Source: Macrothele yani (taxonomy: Eukaryota > Arthropoda > Arachnida > Araneae > Macrothelidae). From it: a DNA stretch of 64,000 nt. Where the stretch lies: positions 29,479,001 through 29,543,000 of the forward strand of contig CM077011.1 in assembly GCA_039090855.1 (NCBI GenBank), in the 5' to 3' direction. The position numbers and the translations under genes are program-made. The notes beneath the pieces were generated by a model, which was not told the origin of the DNA, did not search any database, and worked only from the letters and a program-made list of their open reading frames with translations. Of this stretch, positions 44,938 through 55,069 are shown piece by piece (positions within the stretch are counted from its first letter, which is position 1; each line of letters starts with the position of its first letter).

Positions 44938-47476
44938 CAATCAAATCTGTCTAAGGCAGAAATCCACGGAACTTCAAAATATTTCCGTATTAGACAGATT
45001 ATATAAAAAAAAAACCAACAACATATATACAGTACATAGGACTGGGACATGTAGCAAAAAAAAAAAAAAAATGATACAGTTTTACTCTCTTCAGCAGAAC
45101 TCTCACTACATTTTTTAAAAAATAGTTTCATATGCTGGAGAAAATGGAAAATGAAAATGGGGTTTTCATATTCTGTAATTACGCCCCCCCACGCGTTGTC
45201 GTGGTGCATTGATGTTACTATCTGATTCATCATCGTTTTCGAGACCTTGCAGTCTATTTTAACTCCTTCATTAATCAATTAAAAGTTACAACCAAGAAAA
45301 TTCAAAAGCCACACAGATTTGTTTAAAAAGTAAGTAGTATACTTACGTTGGTTTGGTAATACAGTTTTTATTTCCACTTTATTTCATGCATCAAGCTTTC
45401 AGGAAAGCTAAGTTGTGTGGGCATTGCTTCTGAAATAGTCCGTTACTGTGCTCTGTTTGAATTTTTTTTACTGACAATACATTTTTCTATTTCACAATGA
45501 ACATCAGTGAAAATTTCCAATAATTTTGGGTTATTGGCACACAAACTAAAGTTTTTCAAGTGCTGTACAGTGTACATAAACTAAAGCGTCTTTGTAAGTT
45601 TTTATTGGGTTCTCAGTTTCTTCTTTTCTGCCATTTTTTGTTTCATCACATAAGTTTAACAAATCGTGGATAGACTGCATTCCTAGCTCTGTACATATTT
45701 TGTAGTCAATGTTTACATAGCCCGTGACAGACATTTCACCTACGTTTCCATCAATGATCAAAGCTTGTACAATTTCATTTTCATCATCCAAACCTAGAAG
45801 TTCAGCGACCTCTACAGAAAACAGGCTTTTTAAAGCATTTTGTAATTGTACTGGGCATAATTTCTTTACAGGCTTTTGACAACCAATTAACAGCATCTAA
45901 AACTGTTATGGATTTAGCTAGTTCAGATGCACTCGTAGCTATCAAAGATTGCAAAAGTAAGTGCCAGTATTTCAGCTTCATTGTGTAAATAACTCCTTGA
46001 TCAAGAGGCTGTGTCACTGAAGTTGTGCTACTAGGAAAAAATACCAACTTAACATTTGATAGATTAATATGGGGGTGACAGGTAGCATTATCCATAAACA
46101 GAAGGACTTTTCTTGTCTGTCGTTTTATCTTGTTGTTGAACCCATTCTTCCATTAAGTTAGAAGTCATTCAGGATGTTTTATTAGATTTCAAACATCTGG
46201 TAGGTCTTTAATGTTCCTAAAACACTTAGGTTTCGCTGCTTTTCTGATAACTGGCTTTTCCATTTCACCTGTCATGCTGCAGGCAGCACAAAAATACAGT
46301 GAGATATTATTTAGAATGTTTACCTCCTATGCATTTTTCACCTGCACATTGAAGTGTTTTAGTTGGAAGTGCTCTAAAGAATAATCCAATTTCGTCTCCA
46401 TTAAAAATGTCTTTCAGTTCGTACCCTTGGGTTAAGCCTTGAAGGTTTTCTTTCCATGAGGTCACAGTAGAAATGTCAACATCTTTTGTTTCACTGCAGA
46501 ACACTTTGGAAGAAATATTGTGCCTGCTTTTGAAACTCACTAACCACCCGTTAGATGCTTTGAATGAATTTTTCCCAAGTTTTTCTGCTATTTCTTTTGC
46601 CTTGCATTGCAAAATGGGACCAAACATGGGTAAGTTTCGGGTTCGGGCATCAACAAACCACTTCCAAACTAAGTCATCCACGTCCTCATTTTCTACTTTC
46701 CTTTTCCTCTTCTGATAAGTCACACCTTGCATCCATTCTTCTTGCAACTCTTTCTTCTGTTTCAAAGTACGGTACACCTGTGTTTTGCCACATTTAAACA
46801 TCTCACATAGTTCGTTAACTTTTAACATTTTTTTCACTTAATTCAATAATTTTTTTTTTTTTTTTTTTGCTCCTGAGACAATGAATAATTATACATGTGC
46901 CGATTTTTGCTAGCCATCGTGGCTCAGATTTCCTTCGTATGATTCAGTAAAGAAAAGTAGACCCAACTCTGAAAATTTTTTGCTATGAACTGACAAGCCC
47001 TCCTAAGGCAACTGTGGAATTTCCACTTTCAACAGAGTGTGTGTGATTTACTGCTGCATTACACAGACCCACTCCATCCCACTGCTATTCTCCCTCTTTC
47101 AGTGGCATTGAGGGAGCAAGAAAAGGTGCTGTTAGGACCATCTTTGGGCAGGAGGGAAAGGCAGTCATTTGCCTTGTTTAAATCTACATGTTCATCTTTG
47201 GAACTCCTCCTCATTTACTGTATTTTCTGACTACCCCAATAAAATGGAGGGACGAAGTATAAATTGCAATACATAGATTTCTTCTAATTGCCTGGAATGA
47301 TGTCGCTTGAACTTTCTGCATTATGCAGATTTTTCTTTGTAAGCATACCAATTTTTTTTCTGTTTCTGTATTAGACAGATTTCTGCTTTATACATATACT
47401 GAACACATTAACACTTGGGACCAACAAAATTTTCTGCAATACACAGATTGATTTCCGCCTTACACAGATTTGACTG
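44938..47476 (-). mobile_element. Tigger/pogo transposon in TMBIM4 intron
   Basis: The left end CAATCAAATCTGTCTAAGGC and the complement of the right end (CAGTCAAATCTGTGTAAGGC) form about 28-bp inverted repeats ending GGAAATC. TA is duplicated at 44936-44937 and 47477-47478. At 2.54 kb it has Tigger size. Further CAGATT-type repeats lie inside the ends. It stands 157 bp upstream of the last TMBIM4 exon, in the same orientation as the gene. Confidence 0.92.
45546..46917 (-). pseudogene. Tigger/pogo transposase (CENP-B type), degenerate
   Basis: The start MASKNRHMYNYSLSQEQ at 46917 runs into an expanded A-tract, then VNELCEMFKCGKTQVYRTLK and QKKELQEEWMQG (the CENP-B N-terminal helix-turn-helix). 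The second DNA-binding domain follows (VWKWFVDARTRNLPMFGPIL, FKASNGWLVSFKSRHNI). The DDE_1 domain follows: IFNGDEIGLFFRALP (first Asp), LLFMDNATCHPH (second Asp) and VKLVFFPSSTTSVTQPLDQG (third Asp). The order and motifs are those of Tigger proteins. Frameshifts near 46840 (A-tract), about 46310-46100 and about 45890 break it. A C-terminal acidic region ends at about 45546. Confidence 0.88.
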
Positions 47477-47479
47477 TAT

Positions 47480-48593
47480 AACTAGATATATATTTTTCAG
47501 AAATAAATATTTTTATCAAGCAGTAACTGTTGTATTTTCCTTTATATACCCATAGGCTGCAAAATTCAGAAAAAAAAAAAAGTGTTGTATAATCTGCATC
47601 TGTGATATTGATCACAAATGGTTATTTTTGACAGAAAAGTTATGATTCCTTGGGTGATTCAAAAGTCCAAACAAATAAGTTAAAACAATCTTATCAAATA
47701 AAGTAACTGTGAACAAAAATTCTAGGTTTTTTTCCTTGTAAGTGAATAATGAGTGAAAATCTATAGTTTTTTAAAAAGGGAATACGAGCAAAAATGCATG
47801 GTTTTTGGAGTTAGATTTAAAAATCTGTCACAACAATACGCAAATTGCCACCTATGAAAATGTTTCAATTGAAGAAGCTACAAAAGCCTTAACTAATGCT
47901 ATTTGCATAGCAAAAGCTGCTGAATCAGATTCATGAAGTGATTACTGAAAACAATTATTTCTTGTGGGGAAACTTAGTGGCACTACGAATGTGCATGCCG
48001 CTGAGCTTCCTTGTAGCAGATAATCTTCCGTTAGTGTCTTCATTGTATCATATTTTCTGTCAAAATACTCATAAGTAAAAAAAAAAAAAAAAAACCTTTC
48101 CAACTCTTTTTGAATTTTTATCTTCATATTCTCAATGTTACATTTTTCTGTTGCTAACACATATTTTGTGTGATACTTTTACAAATATACTACCCATCTT
48201 ACACAATTACCACACAATTTTTTTGAAATCAAAGTTCCACAAAGATAAAGTCTATCTTTGTATAACTTGTTTCTCCCATTGAGGAAACAATAACTCAAAG
48301 TTGCCTTTGCTTTACCTTACTGGAGATGACAGCACATGTTGAATGAAGTAAATACACGGAATACAGTGAAAATATGCCAATAATCTGTGGAATATTCCTC
48401 TAGCCATGATTTGGGGATTGTAAACAATGTATAAATGAAGACTTATTCCTTCGGAGAAATTTGTTTCTCAAATATATGATCTATTTTAATCACTGAAATT
48501 AGTGACCTACATCCAGATCTGGATGTGAGAAAAGATTGTGTGATGCCACAGTGAGGCCAGGAATAGCTTCAAATAGTGCAAATCTGATGGTAA

Positions 48594-48595
<2 letters not shown>
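47480..48595. repeat. Intronic spacer with degenerate repeats
   Basis: It contains a repeat shared with 43269-43460 (about 48030-48220) and an 18-bp perfect palindrome (ACATCCAGATCTGGATGT, 48509-48526). It also holds a 78-bp stretch (about 48342-48420) that recurs in direct orientation at 55165-55240. No gene is supported. Confidence 0.6.

Positions 48596-48663
<68 letters not shown>
48596..48663. repeat. (CA)n(TA)n microsatellite
   Basis: A CA run of about 54 nt followed by a TA run abuts the first base of RTE copy A. Confidence 0.95.
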
Positions 48664-48765
48664 GGGATGTAAGGTCAGGTGATGCGTAACATCACAGCCT
48701 CTCCTTGACAAATGTCAACCCCGCCTTCTCGTGGTGCATCCTGTTCCCACTAAAGGGGCTCTGAC
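48664..48765 (+). ncRNA. HDV-like self-cleaving ribozyme at RTE 5' end
   Basis: The fold, read in order: P1 5' strand GGGAUGU (48664-48670); a long J1/2 insert with a GTGATG...CATCAC hairpin; P2 5' strand GUCA-A-CCCC (48714-48722); P3 GCC/GGU around loop UUCUCGU (48723-48735); P1 3' strand GCAUCCU (48736-48742); a short J1.1/P4 segment; J4/2 CUAAA with candidate catalytic C at 48750; P2 3' strand GGGG-CUC-UGAC (48755-48765). This is the nested double-pseudoknot order of hepatitis-delta-like ribozymes, known at the 5' ends of RTE and R2 retrotransposons. Cleavage would fall exactly before the first RTE base. P1.1 and P4 are weak, which keeps my confidence below certainty. Confidence 0.75.
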
Positions 48766-48806
48766 GACCGCCAATAGCGGTATAACTATACCATCGGGAT
48801 TAGAGG

Positions 48807-48867
48807 AAATTCTATCCGACACTCACCAACCCGCTTGGCCAGGGTTGGTGAGTGTCGGATAGAATTT
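48807..48867. repeat. 26-bp perfect hairpin unique to copy A
   Basis: Arms 48807-48832 and 48842-48867 are exact reverse complements around a 9-nt loop. The 5' fragment at 28628 and copies B and C have the left arm region but not the right: they read GGCCAGCGTGGTGAGTTATG directly. The right arm therefore arose by local inverted copying. Confidence 0.95.
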
Positions 48868-48891
48868 GAGTTATGGCCAAACCCCTCCAAA

Positions 48892-51802
48892 ATGATTCCA
48901 CAATTTAAATCTTGGCCCTCAGTCTCCGGCAGCTGGAATGTACCTGGCCAAGGCAGCGGCCAGTGCGACATGAAGGCAGAGGGTGCTAAGAATCCCAGGA
49001 GGACCGGACTAGGCTGCCATCTGATGCTGACCTTGGCTACGTACAACGGACGCTCCCTATCTTCTGATTCAAGGCTTCTTGAATTGGAAGAGGAACTACA
49101 AAGGGTCAAGTGGGACATCGTGGTGCTAAGTGAGGTAAGGAGAAAAGGAGAAGATCTCATCGAACTGAAAAGTGGACATCTCTTCTACTATCGTGGGACA
49201 GATACTGGCAGAACAAGTGGTGTTGGATTTATAATAAACAAGAAACTGAAGGATAAAGTTGTAGAAGTTGAAAGTTCCTCTGACAGAGCTGCACGACTTA
49301 TTATCCAACTCTCAAAAAGATACCAGGCTCAGATTATTCAAACTTATGCACCCACCACAAGTCATCCTGAAGAAGAAATTGAAGAATTTTATGAGGAAAT
49401 TTGTCATCTAAATAATAAAGGTAAGCAGCACTTGAAAATAATTATGGGATATTTCAATGCAAAAATAGGGCAACGGCACCAGAATGAAACTTCAGTAGGT
49501 AAATTCGGTCACAGCAACAGAAACCAGCGTGGAAATACTCTCGTTGAGTTTGAAGAGGCAGAAGGGTTTTTCATCTTGAACTCCTTCTTCAAGAAAAAGC
49601 CACACAGGAAATGGACATGGAGACATCCAAATGGAACGACAAATGAAATTGATTTTATTATGTGTAACAAAAAATTCGTCATAGAAGACTGCAGTGTGCT
49701 AAACAAGTTCAACACAGGTAGTGACCATAGATTGGTGAGATGTAAGATGCACCTCAACACTAAACTTGAACGTGGCAAGTTCATAAGACAAACAAAATCT
49801 ATCGACATAACCAACCTTAAAAAACACCATAATACCTTCAAGTTGGAACTGAAGAACAGGTTCTCTGCTTTAGAATGCCTAACATCAGATGAAGTGGACA
49901 TCTCTGAAGTTAACAGAAAAGTAACCAAAGCTCTTATGGAAACAGCAACAAAATTAGCTGGGTCTAAGAACAAGTTGCATGTAAATAAATTATCAGGAAA
50001 AACGAAAATGTTGATGCAAAAAGAAGAGAGATGAGGACAACTAAAGAAGATGTGACTTCCAAAGTGGAATATATAGAGCTATGCAAGACAGTAAGAAAAA
50101 GTGTCACTGAAGACGTAAGAAAATTCAACTGTGAACTAGTGAGGAAAGCAATTGAAAACAACCAAAGCCTAAAGATAGCAAAGGGACATCTCAGTAAGGG
50201 AAGAAAACAGATTATGGCACTGAGAAAAGAAGATGGTTCTGTAACAAGAAATAGAGGCGAAATTTTGCCAAGAGTGAAAGATTTCTACTCCAAATTATAT
50301 GAAAGGGATGATACATGCACTCCAGACATCATGAAAGATACCAGTACCAGAGTTCCTCCAGTCCTTCCAGAAGAAGTTGCACATGCAATCATGAACATGA
50401 AGCGGGGAAAAGCTCCAGGAGAAGATGGAATTACTGTAGACATCATACAAGAAGCAAGTGGAGAAATCGAAACAGTACTCGCCCAAATTTTCACTCGATG
50501 CCTTAATGAAGGAAAGATTCCTGAGGATTGGAACACCGCTACAATGATCCTGCTACATAAGAAAGGTGACATTGAGGATCTCGAAACTACAGACCTATCA
50601 GCCTCCTATCAGTAGTTTATAAAATCTTCACTAAAGTTCTTTCACACCGCTTGAAGGTAACACTGGACATGGCTCAACCGAGAGAACAAGCTGGATTCAG
50701 GAGTGGCTACAGCACAATAGATCATATCCACGTGCTGAGAGAACTAATTGAAAGAGCGAGGGAATATGAACTTCCATTGTGCATGGCTTTTATCGATTAT
50801 GAAAAAGCCTTTGATTCGTTAAAACCATCAGCAGTTACAATGGCTCTGAAAACCTGCGGTATTGAAGATGCATACATTAATATTATTAATAACATCTATG
50901 AAAATGCAAGTGCAAAGATTAGGCTGTTTGAAAATACAACACACGTAAAAATTGGAAAGGGAGTGAGACAAGGTGACACCATATCTCCGAAGCTCTTTAA
51001 TGCCACATTGGAGGGTGTTTTTCAGTCGCTGAGCTGGGAAAACAAGGGGATAAAGATTAATGGAGATTATCTAACCCACCTTCGTTTTGCTGATGATGTA
51101 GTCATTTTTGCAACTACCCCATCAGAGCTGCAGAGTATGATCCAGGAACTTGCTGACAAGAGTAAAGAAGTGGGATTAAAAATGAACTTTCAGAAGACAA
51201 AAGTGATGTTCAATGCTTTTACAAGAAATGAAGATTTATCGATTGATGGAGAAAAGCTGGAGATAACAGACACGTACGTTTATCTTGGACAGCAGATATC
51301 AAGTGAGGGTCACATTGATGAAGAAATTAATCGGCGTACAAAACTTGCCTGGAGAGCTTTTGGAAGAAACAGCATAATTTTCAAGAGCAATATGCCATTA
51401 TGTCTTAAAAGAAAAGTGTTTGATCAATGCATCCTTCCAGTGCTTACGTATGGTGCAGAGACGTGGACCTTAACTAAAAGAGACATACAAAGGCTGCAGA
51501 CAACTCAAAGAGGCATGGAGAGGTGCATACTTGGTGTAACCAGGAGAGATAAGAAGAGGAACTCGTGGATCCGAAAAATGACAAGAGTGGAAGACATCAT
51601 GATCAGAGTTAAATCCCTGAAACGGCAATGGGCTGGACATACTGCCAGAAGGACAGATCATCGATGGACAGCCGAAATTTTAGATTGGATTCCAAGGGAC
51701 AGGAAAAGACCCAGAAGAAGACCACATGGGAGATGGGTGGATGAAATTCGAAAGTATGCAGGGGTGACATGGAGGAGACTGGCACAAGACAGACCGTTGT
51801 GG
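48892..51802 (+). pseudogene. RTE ORF, copy A (two 1-bp deletions, 3' truncated)
   Basis: It is the same protein as copy B, starting at ATG 48892 (MIPQFKSWPS). AP endonuclease motifs ATYNGRSL, LSEVRR, YAPTTS and GSDHRLV are present, but the catalytic GDFNAK reads GYFNAK (Asp to Tyr near 49448). A 1-bp loss in an A-run near 50020 ends the first frame (stop at 50032-50034). A second 1-bp loss (one of two Gs, about 50582) breaks the fingers region just before the NYRPISLL motif. RT motifs AFIDYEKAFDS, GVRQGDTISP and FADDVVIF are intact. The frame runs off the truncated 3' end into copy B. Confidence 0.9.
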
Positions 51803-51821
51803 TTAAATGATATATATATAA

Positions 51822-54800
51822 CATCATCATCATTGTCAACCATTATCAATCCACTGCTGGACGAAGGTCTCCCCAAGTTTCCTCCACAACGGTCTGTCTT
51901 GTGCCAGTCTCCTCCATGTCACCCCTGCATACTTTCGAATTTCATCCACCCATCTCCCATGTGGTCTTCTTCTGGGTCTTTTCCTGTCCCTTGGAATCCA
52001 ATCTAAAAGTTCGGCTGTCCATCGATGATCTGTCCTTCTGGCAGTATGTCCAGCCCATTGCCATTTCAGGGATTTAACTCTGATCATGATGTCTTCCACT
52101 CTTGTCATTTTTCGGATCCACGAGTTCCTCTTCTTATCTCTCCTGGTTACACCAAGTATGCACCTCTCCATGCTGCTTTGAGTTGTCTGCAGCCTTTGTA
52201 TGTCTCTTTTAGTTAAGGTCCACGTCTCTGCACCATACGTAAGCACTGGAAGGATGCATTGATCAAACACTTTTCTTTTAAGACATAATGGCATATTGCT
52301 CTTGAAAATTATGCTGTTTCTTCCAAAAGCTCTCCAGGCAAGTTTTGTACGCCGATTAATTTCTTCATCAATGTGACCCTCACTTGATATCTGCTGTCCA
52401 AGATAAACGTACGTGTCTGTTATCTCCAGCTTTTCTCCATCAATCGATAAATCTTCATTTCTTGTAAAAGCATTGAACATCACTTTTGTCTTCTGAAAGT
52501 TCATTTTTAATCCCACTTCTTTACTCTTGTCAGCAAGTTCCAGGATCATACTCTGCAGCTCTGATGGGCTAGTTGCAAAAATGACTACGTCATCAGCAAA
52601 ACGAAGGTGGGTTAGATAATCTCCATTAATCTTTATCCCCTTGTTTTCCCAGCTCAGTGACTGAAAAACACCCTCCAATGTGGCATTAAAGAGCTTCGGA
52701 GATATGGTGTCACCTTGTCTCACTCCCTTTCCAATTTTTATGTGTGTTGTATTTTCAAACAGCCTAATCTTTGCACTTGCATTTTCATAGATGTTATTAA
52801 TAATATTAATGTATGCATCTTCAATACCGCAGGTTTTCAGAGCCATTGTAACTGCTGATGGTTTCAACGAATCAAAGGCTTTTTCATAATCGATAAAAGC
52901 CATGCACAATGGAAGTTCATATTCCCTCGCTCTTTCAGTTAGTTCTCTCAGCACATGGATATGATCTATTGTGCTGTAGCCACTCCTGAATCCAGCTTGT
53001 TCTCTCGGTTGAGCCATGTCCAGTGTTACCTTCAAGCGGTGTGAAAGAACTTTAGTGAAGATTTTATAAACTACTGATAGGAGGCTGATAGGTCTGTAGT
53101 TTCCGAGATCCTCAATGTCACCTTTCTTATGTAGCAGGATCATTGTAGCGGTGTTCCAATCCTCAGGAATCTTTCCTTCATTAAGGCATCGAGTGAAAAT
53201 TTGGGCGAGTACTGTTTCGATTTCTCCACTTGCTTCTTGTATGATGTCTACAGTAATTCCATCTTCTCCTGGAGCTTTTCCCCGCTTCATGTTCTTGATT
53301 GCATGTGCAACTTCTGCTGGAAGGACTGGAGGAACTCTGGTACTGGTATCTTTCATGATGTCTGGAGTGCATGTATCATCCCTTTCATATAATTTGGAGT
53401 AGAAATCTTTCACTCTTGTCAAAATTTCGCCTCTATTTCTTGTTACAGAACCATCTTCTTTTCTCAGTGCCATAATCTGTTTTCTTCCCTTACTGAGATG
53501 TCCCTTTGCTATCTTTAGGCTTTGGTTGTTTTCAATTGCTTTCCTCACTAGTTCACAGTTGAATTTTCTTACGTCTTCAGTGATACTTTTTCGTACTGTC
53601 TTGCATAGCTCTATATATTCTACTTTGGAAGTCACATCTTCTTTAGTTGTCCTCATCTCTCTTCTTTTTTGCATCAACATTTTCATTTTTCCTGATAATT
53701 TATTTACATGCAACTTGTTCTTAGACCCAGCTAATTTTGTTGCTGTTTCCATAAGAGCTTTGGTTACTTTTCTGTTAACTTCAGAGATGTCCACTTCATC
53801 TGATGTTAGGCCTTCTAAAGCAGAGAACCTGTTCTTCAGTTCCAACTTGAAGGTATTATGGTGTTTTTTAAGGTTGGTTATGTCAATAGATTTTGTTTGT
53901 CTTATGAGCTTGCCACGTTCAAGTTTAGTGTTGAGGTGCATCTTACATCTCACCAATCTATGGTCACTACCTGTGTTGAACTTGTTTAGCACACTGCAGT
54001 CTTCTATGACGAATTTTTTGTTACACATAATAAAATCAATTTCACTTGTCGTCCCATTTGGATGTCTCCATGTCCATTTCCTGTGTGGCTTTTTCTTGAA
54101 GAAGGAGTTCAAGATGAAAAACCCTTCTGCCTCTGCAAACTCAACGAGAGTATTTCCACGCTGGTTTCTGTTGCCGTGACCGAATTTACCTACTGAAGTT
54201 TCATTCTGTTGCAGTTGCCCTATTTTTGCATTGAAATCTCCCATAATTATTTTCAAGTGCTGCTTACCTTTATTATTTAGATGACAAATTTCCTCATAAA
54301 ATTCTTCAATTTCTTCTTCAGGATGACTTGTGGTGGGTGCATAAGTTTGAATAATCTGAGCCTGGTATCTTTTCGAGAGTTGGATAACAAGCCGTGCAGC
54401 TCTGTCAGAGGAACTTTCAACTTCTACAACTTTATCCTTCAGTTTCTTGTTTATTATAAATCCAACACCACTAGTTCTGCCAGTATCTGTCCCACGATAG
54501 TAGAAGAGATGTCCACTTTTCAGTTCGATGAGATCTTCTCCTTTTCTCCTTACCTCACTTAGCCCGACGATGTCCCACTTGATCCTTTGTAGTTCCTCTT
54601 CCAATTCAAGAAGCCTTGAATCAGAAGATAGGGAGCGTCCATTGTACGTTGCCAAGGTCAGCATCAGATGGCAGCCTAGTCCGGTCCTCCTGGGATTCTT
54701 AGCACCCTCTGCCTTCATGTCGCACTGGCCGCTGCCTTGGCCAGGTACATTCCAGCTGCCGGAGACTGAGGGCCAAGATTTAAGTTGTGGAGTCATTTTG

Positions 54801-55001
54801 GAGGGGTTTGGCCATAACTCACCACGCTGGCCAAGCGGGTTGGTGAGTGTGGGATAGAATTTCCTCTAATCCCGATGGTATAGTTATACCGCTATTGGCG
54901 GTCGTCAGAGCCTTTTAGTAGGAACAGGATGCTCCACGAGAAGGCGGGGTTGACATTTGTCAAGGAGAGGCTGTGATGTTACGCATCACCTGACCTTACA
55001 T

Positions 55002-55004
<3 letters not shown>
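51822..55004 (-). mobile_element. RTE-clade LINE, copy B, full length
   Basis: A 3.18-kb element: 5' end GGGATGT at 55004, ribozyme region, 5' UTR, one intact ORF, and a TTGACAATGATGATGATGT tail at 51822-51836. It lies tail to tail with copy A with only a TTAAATGA(TA)n linker between. (TA)n follows its 5' end (55005-55047). In the ribozyme region it differs from the others: GGU becomes GGA in P3, and the CUAAA-GGGG segment reads CUAAAAGG, which damages P2. Confidence 0.92.
51836..54796 (-). CDS. RTE AP endonuclease-reverse transcriptase, intact 986 aa (copy B)
   Basis: The frame is uninterrupted from ATG 54796. Residues 45-290 are the apurinic-like endonuclease: ATYNGRS (49-55), LSEVRR with Glu81, TYAPTTS (151-157), IMGDFNAKIG with Asp187 and Asn189, WTWRHPNG (241-248), and GSDHRLV (Asp278, His279). 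Residues 500-800 are RT: NYRPISLL (566-573), AFIDYEKAFDS with Asp636, GVRQGDTISPKLF (691-703), LRFADDVVIF with Asp735 and Asp736, and GLKMNFQKTKVM. The C-terminal region (840-986) has YGAETWT and the Arg-rich IPRDRKRPRRRPHGRW, probably for nucleic-acid binding. Every motif I looked for is present, so the protein is plausibly functional. It would nick DNA and copy RTE RNA at the nick. Confidence 0.95.
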   Translation of the reverse strand: MTPQLKSWPSVSGSWNVPGQGSGQCDMKAEGAKNPRRTGLGCHLMLTLATYNGRSLSSDSRLLELEEELQRIKWDIVGLSEVRRKGEDLIELKSGHLFYYRGTDTGRTSGVGFIINKKLKDKVVEVESSSDRAARLVIQLSKRYQAQIIQTYAPTTSHPEEEIEEFYEEICHLNNKGKQHLKIIMGDFNAKIGQLQQNETSVGKFGHGNRNQRGNTLVEFAEAEGFFILNSFFKKKPHRKWTWRHPNGTTSEIDFIMCNKKFVIEDCSVLNKFNTGSDHRLVRCKMHLNTKLERGKLIRQTKSIDITNLKKHHNTFKLELKNRFSALEGLTSDEVDISEVNRKVTKALMETATKLAGSKNKLHVNKLSGKMKMLMQKRREMRTTKEDVTSKVEYIELCKTVRKSITEDVRKFNCELVRKAIENNQSLKIAKGHLSKGRKQIMALRKEDGSVTRNRGEILTRVKDFYSKLYERDDTCTPDIMKDTSTRVPPVLPAEVAHAIKNMKRGKAPGEDGITVDIIQEASGEIETVLAQIFTRCLNEGKIPEDWNTATMILLHKKGDIEDLGNYRPISLLSVVYKIFTKVLSHRLKVTLDMAQPREQAGFRSGYSTIDHIHVLRELTERAREYELPLCMAFIDYEKAFDSLKPSAVTMALKTCGIEDAYINIINNIYENASAKIRLFENTTHIKIGKGVRQGDTISPKLFNATLEGVFQSLSWENKGIKINGDYLTHLRFADDVVIFATSPSELQSMILELADKSKEVGLKMNFQKTKVMFNAFTRNEDLSIDGEKLEITDTYVYLGQQISSEGHIDEEINRRTKLAWRAFGRNSIIFKSNMPLCLKRKVFDQCILPVLTYGAETWTLTKRDIQRLQTTQSSMERCILGVTRRDKKRNSWIRKMTRVEDIMIRVKSLKWQWAGHTARRTDHRWTAELLDWIPRDRKRPRRRPHGRWVDEIRKYAGVTWRRLAQDRPLWRKLGETFVQQWIDNG

Positions 55005-55047
<43 letters not shown>
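55005..55047. repeat. (TA)n microsatellite
   Basis: A TA run of about 43 nt lies directly beyond the 5' end of RTE copy B. Confidence 0.95.
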
Positions 55048-55050
<3 letters not shown>

Positions 55051-55069
55051 CAGTTGCTTGGAATTTTCT

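Larger units (their letters stand above)
48664..51802 (+). mobile_element. RTE-clade LINE, copy A, 3'-truncated
   Basis: The element has one ORF with AP endonuclease and reverse transcriptase and no separate ORF1. Its siblings end in a short 3' UTR with an ATC/TGA-type repeat tail, all typical of the RTE clade. Copy A has a complete 5' end with a ribozyme but stops at CAGACCGTTGTGG, losing the last ~50 nt of coding sequence and the tail. The lost part is replaced by TTAAATGA(TA)n and copy B in inverted orientation. Losing the 3' end is unusual for a LINE. Confidence 0.9.

Noticed and set aside
45186..45278. Additional TMBIM4 exon between 44781 and 44937 or inside the Tigger
   Set aside because: The exon at 62305-62350 ends in phase 0 and joins the 44780 exon without missing family residues, so no extra exon is needed.
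48342..48420. Target-site duplication of the RTE pair
   Set aside because: It is 78 bp long and lies 170-240 bp away from the element ends on both sides, too long and too distant for an RTE duplication.
53526..54179. 217-codon plus-strand frame opposite RTE copy B
   Set aside because: It lies wholly antisense to the intact RTE ORF and recurs opposite copies A and C. The Leu/Ser-rich sequence is a strand shadow.
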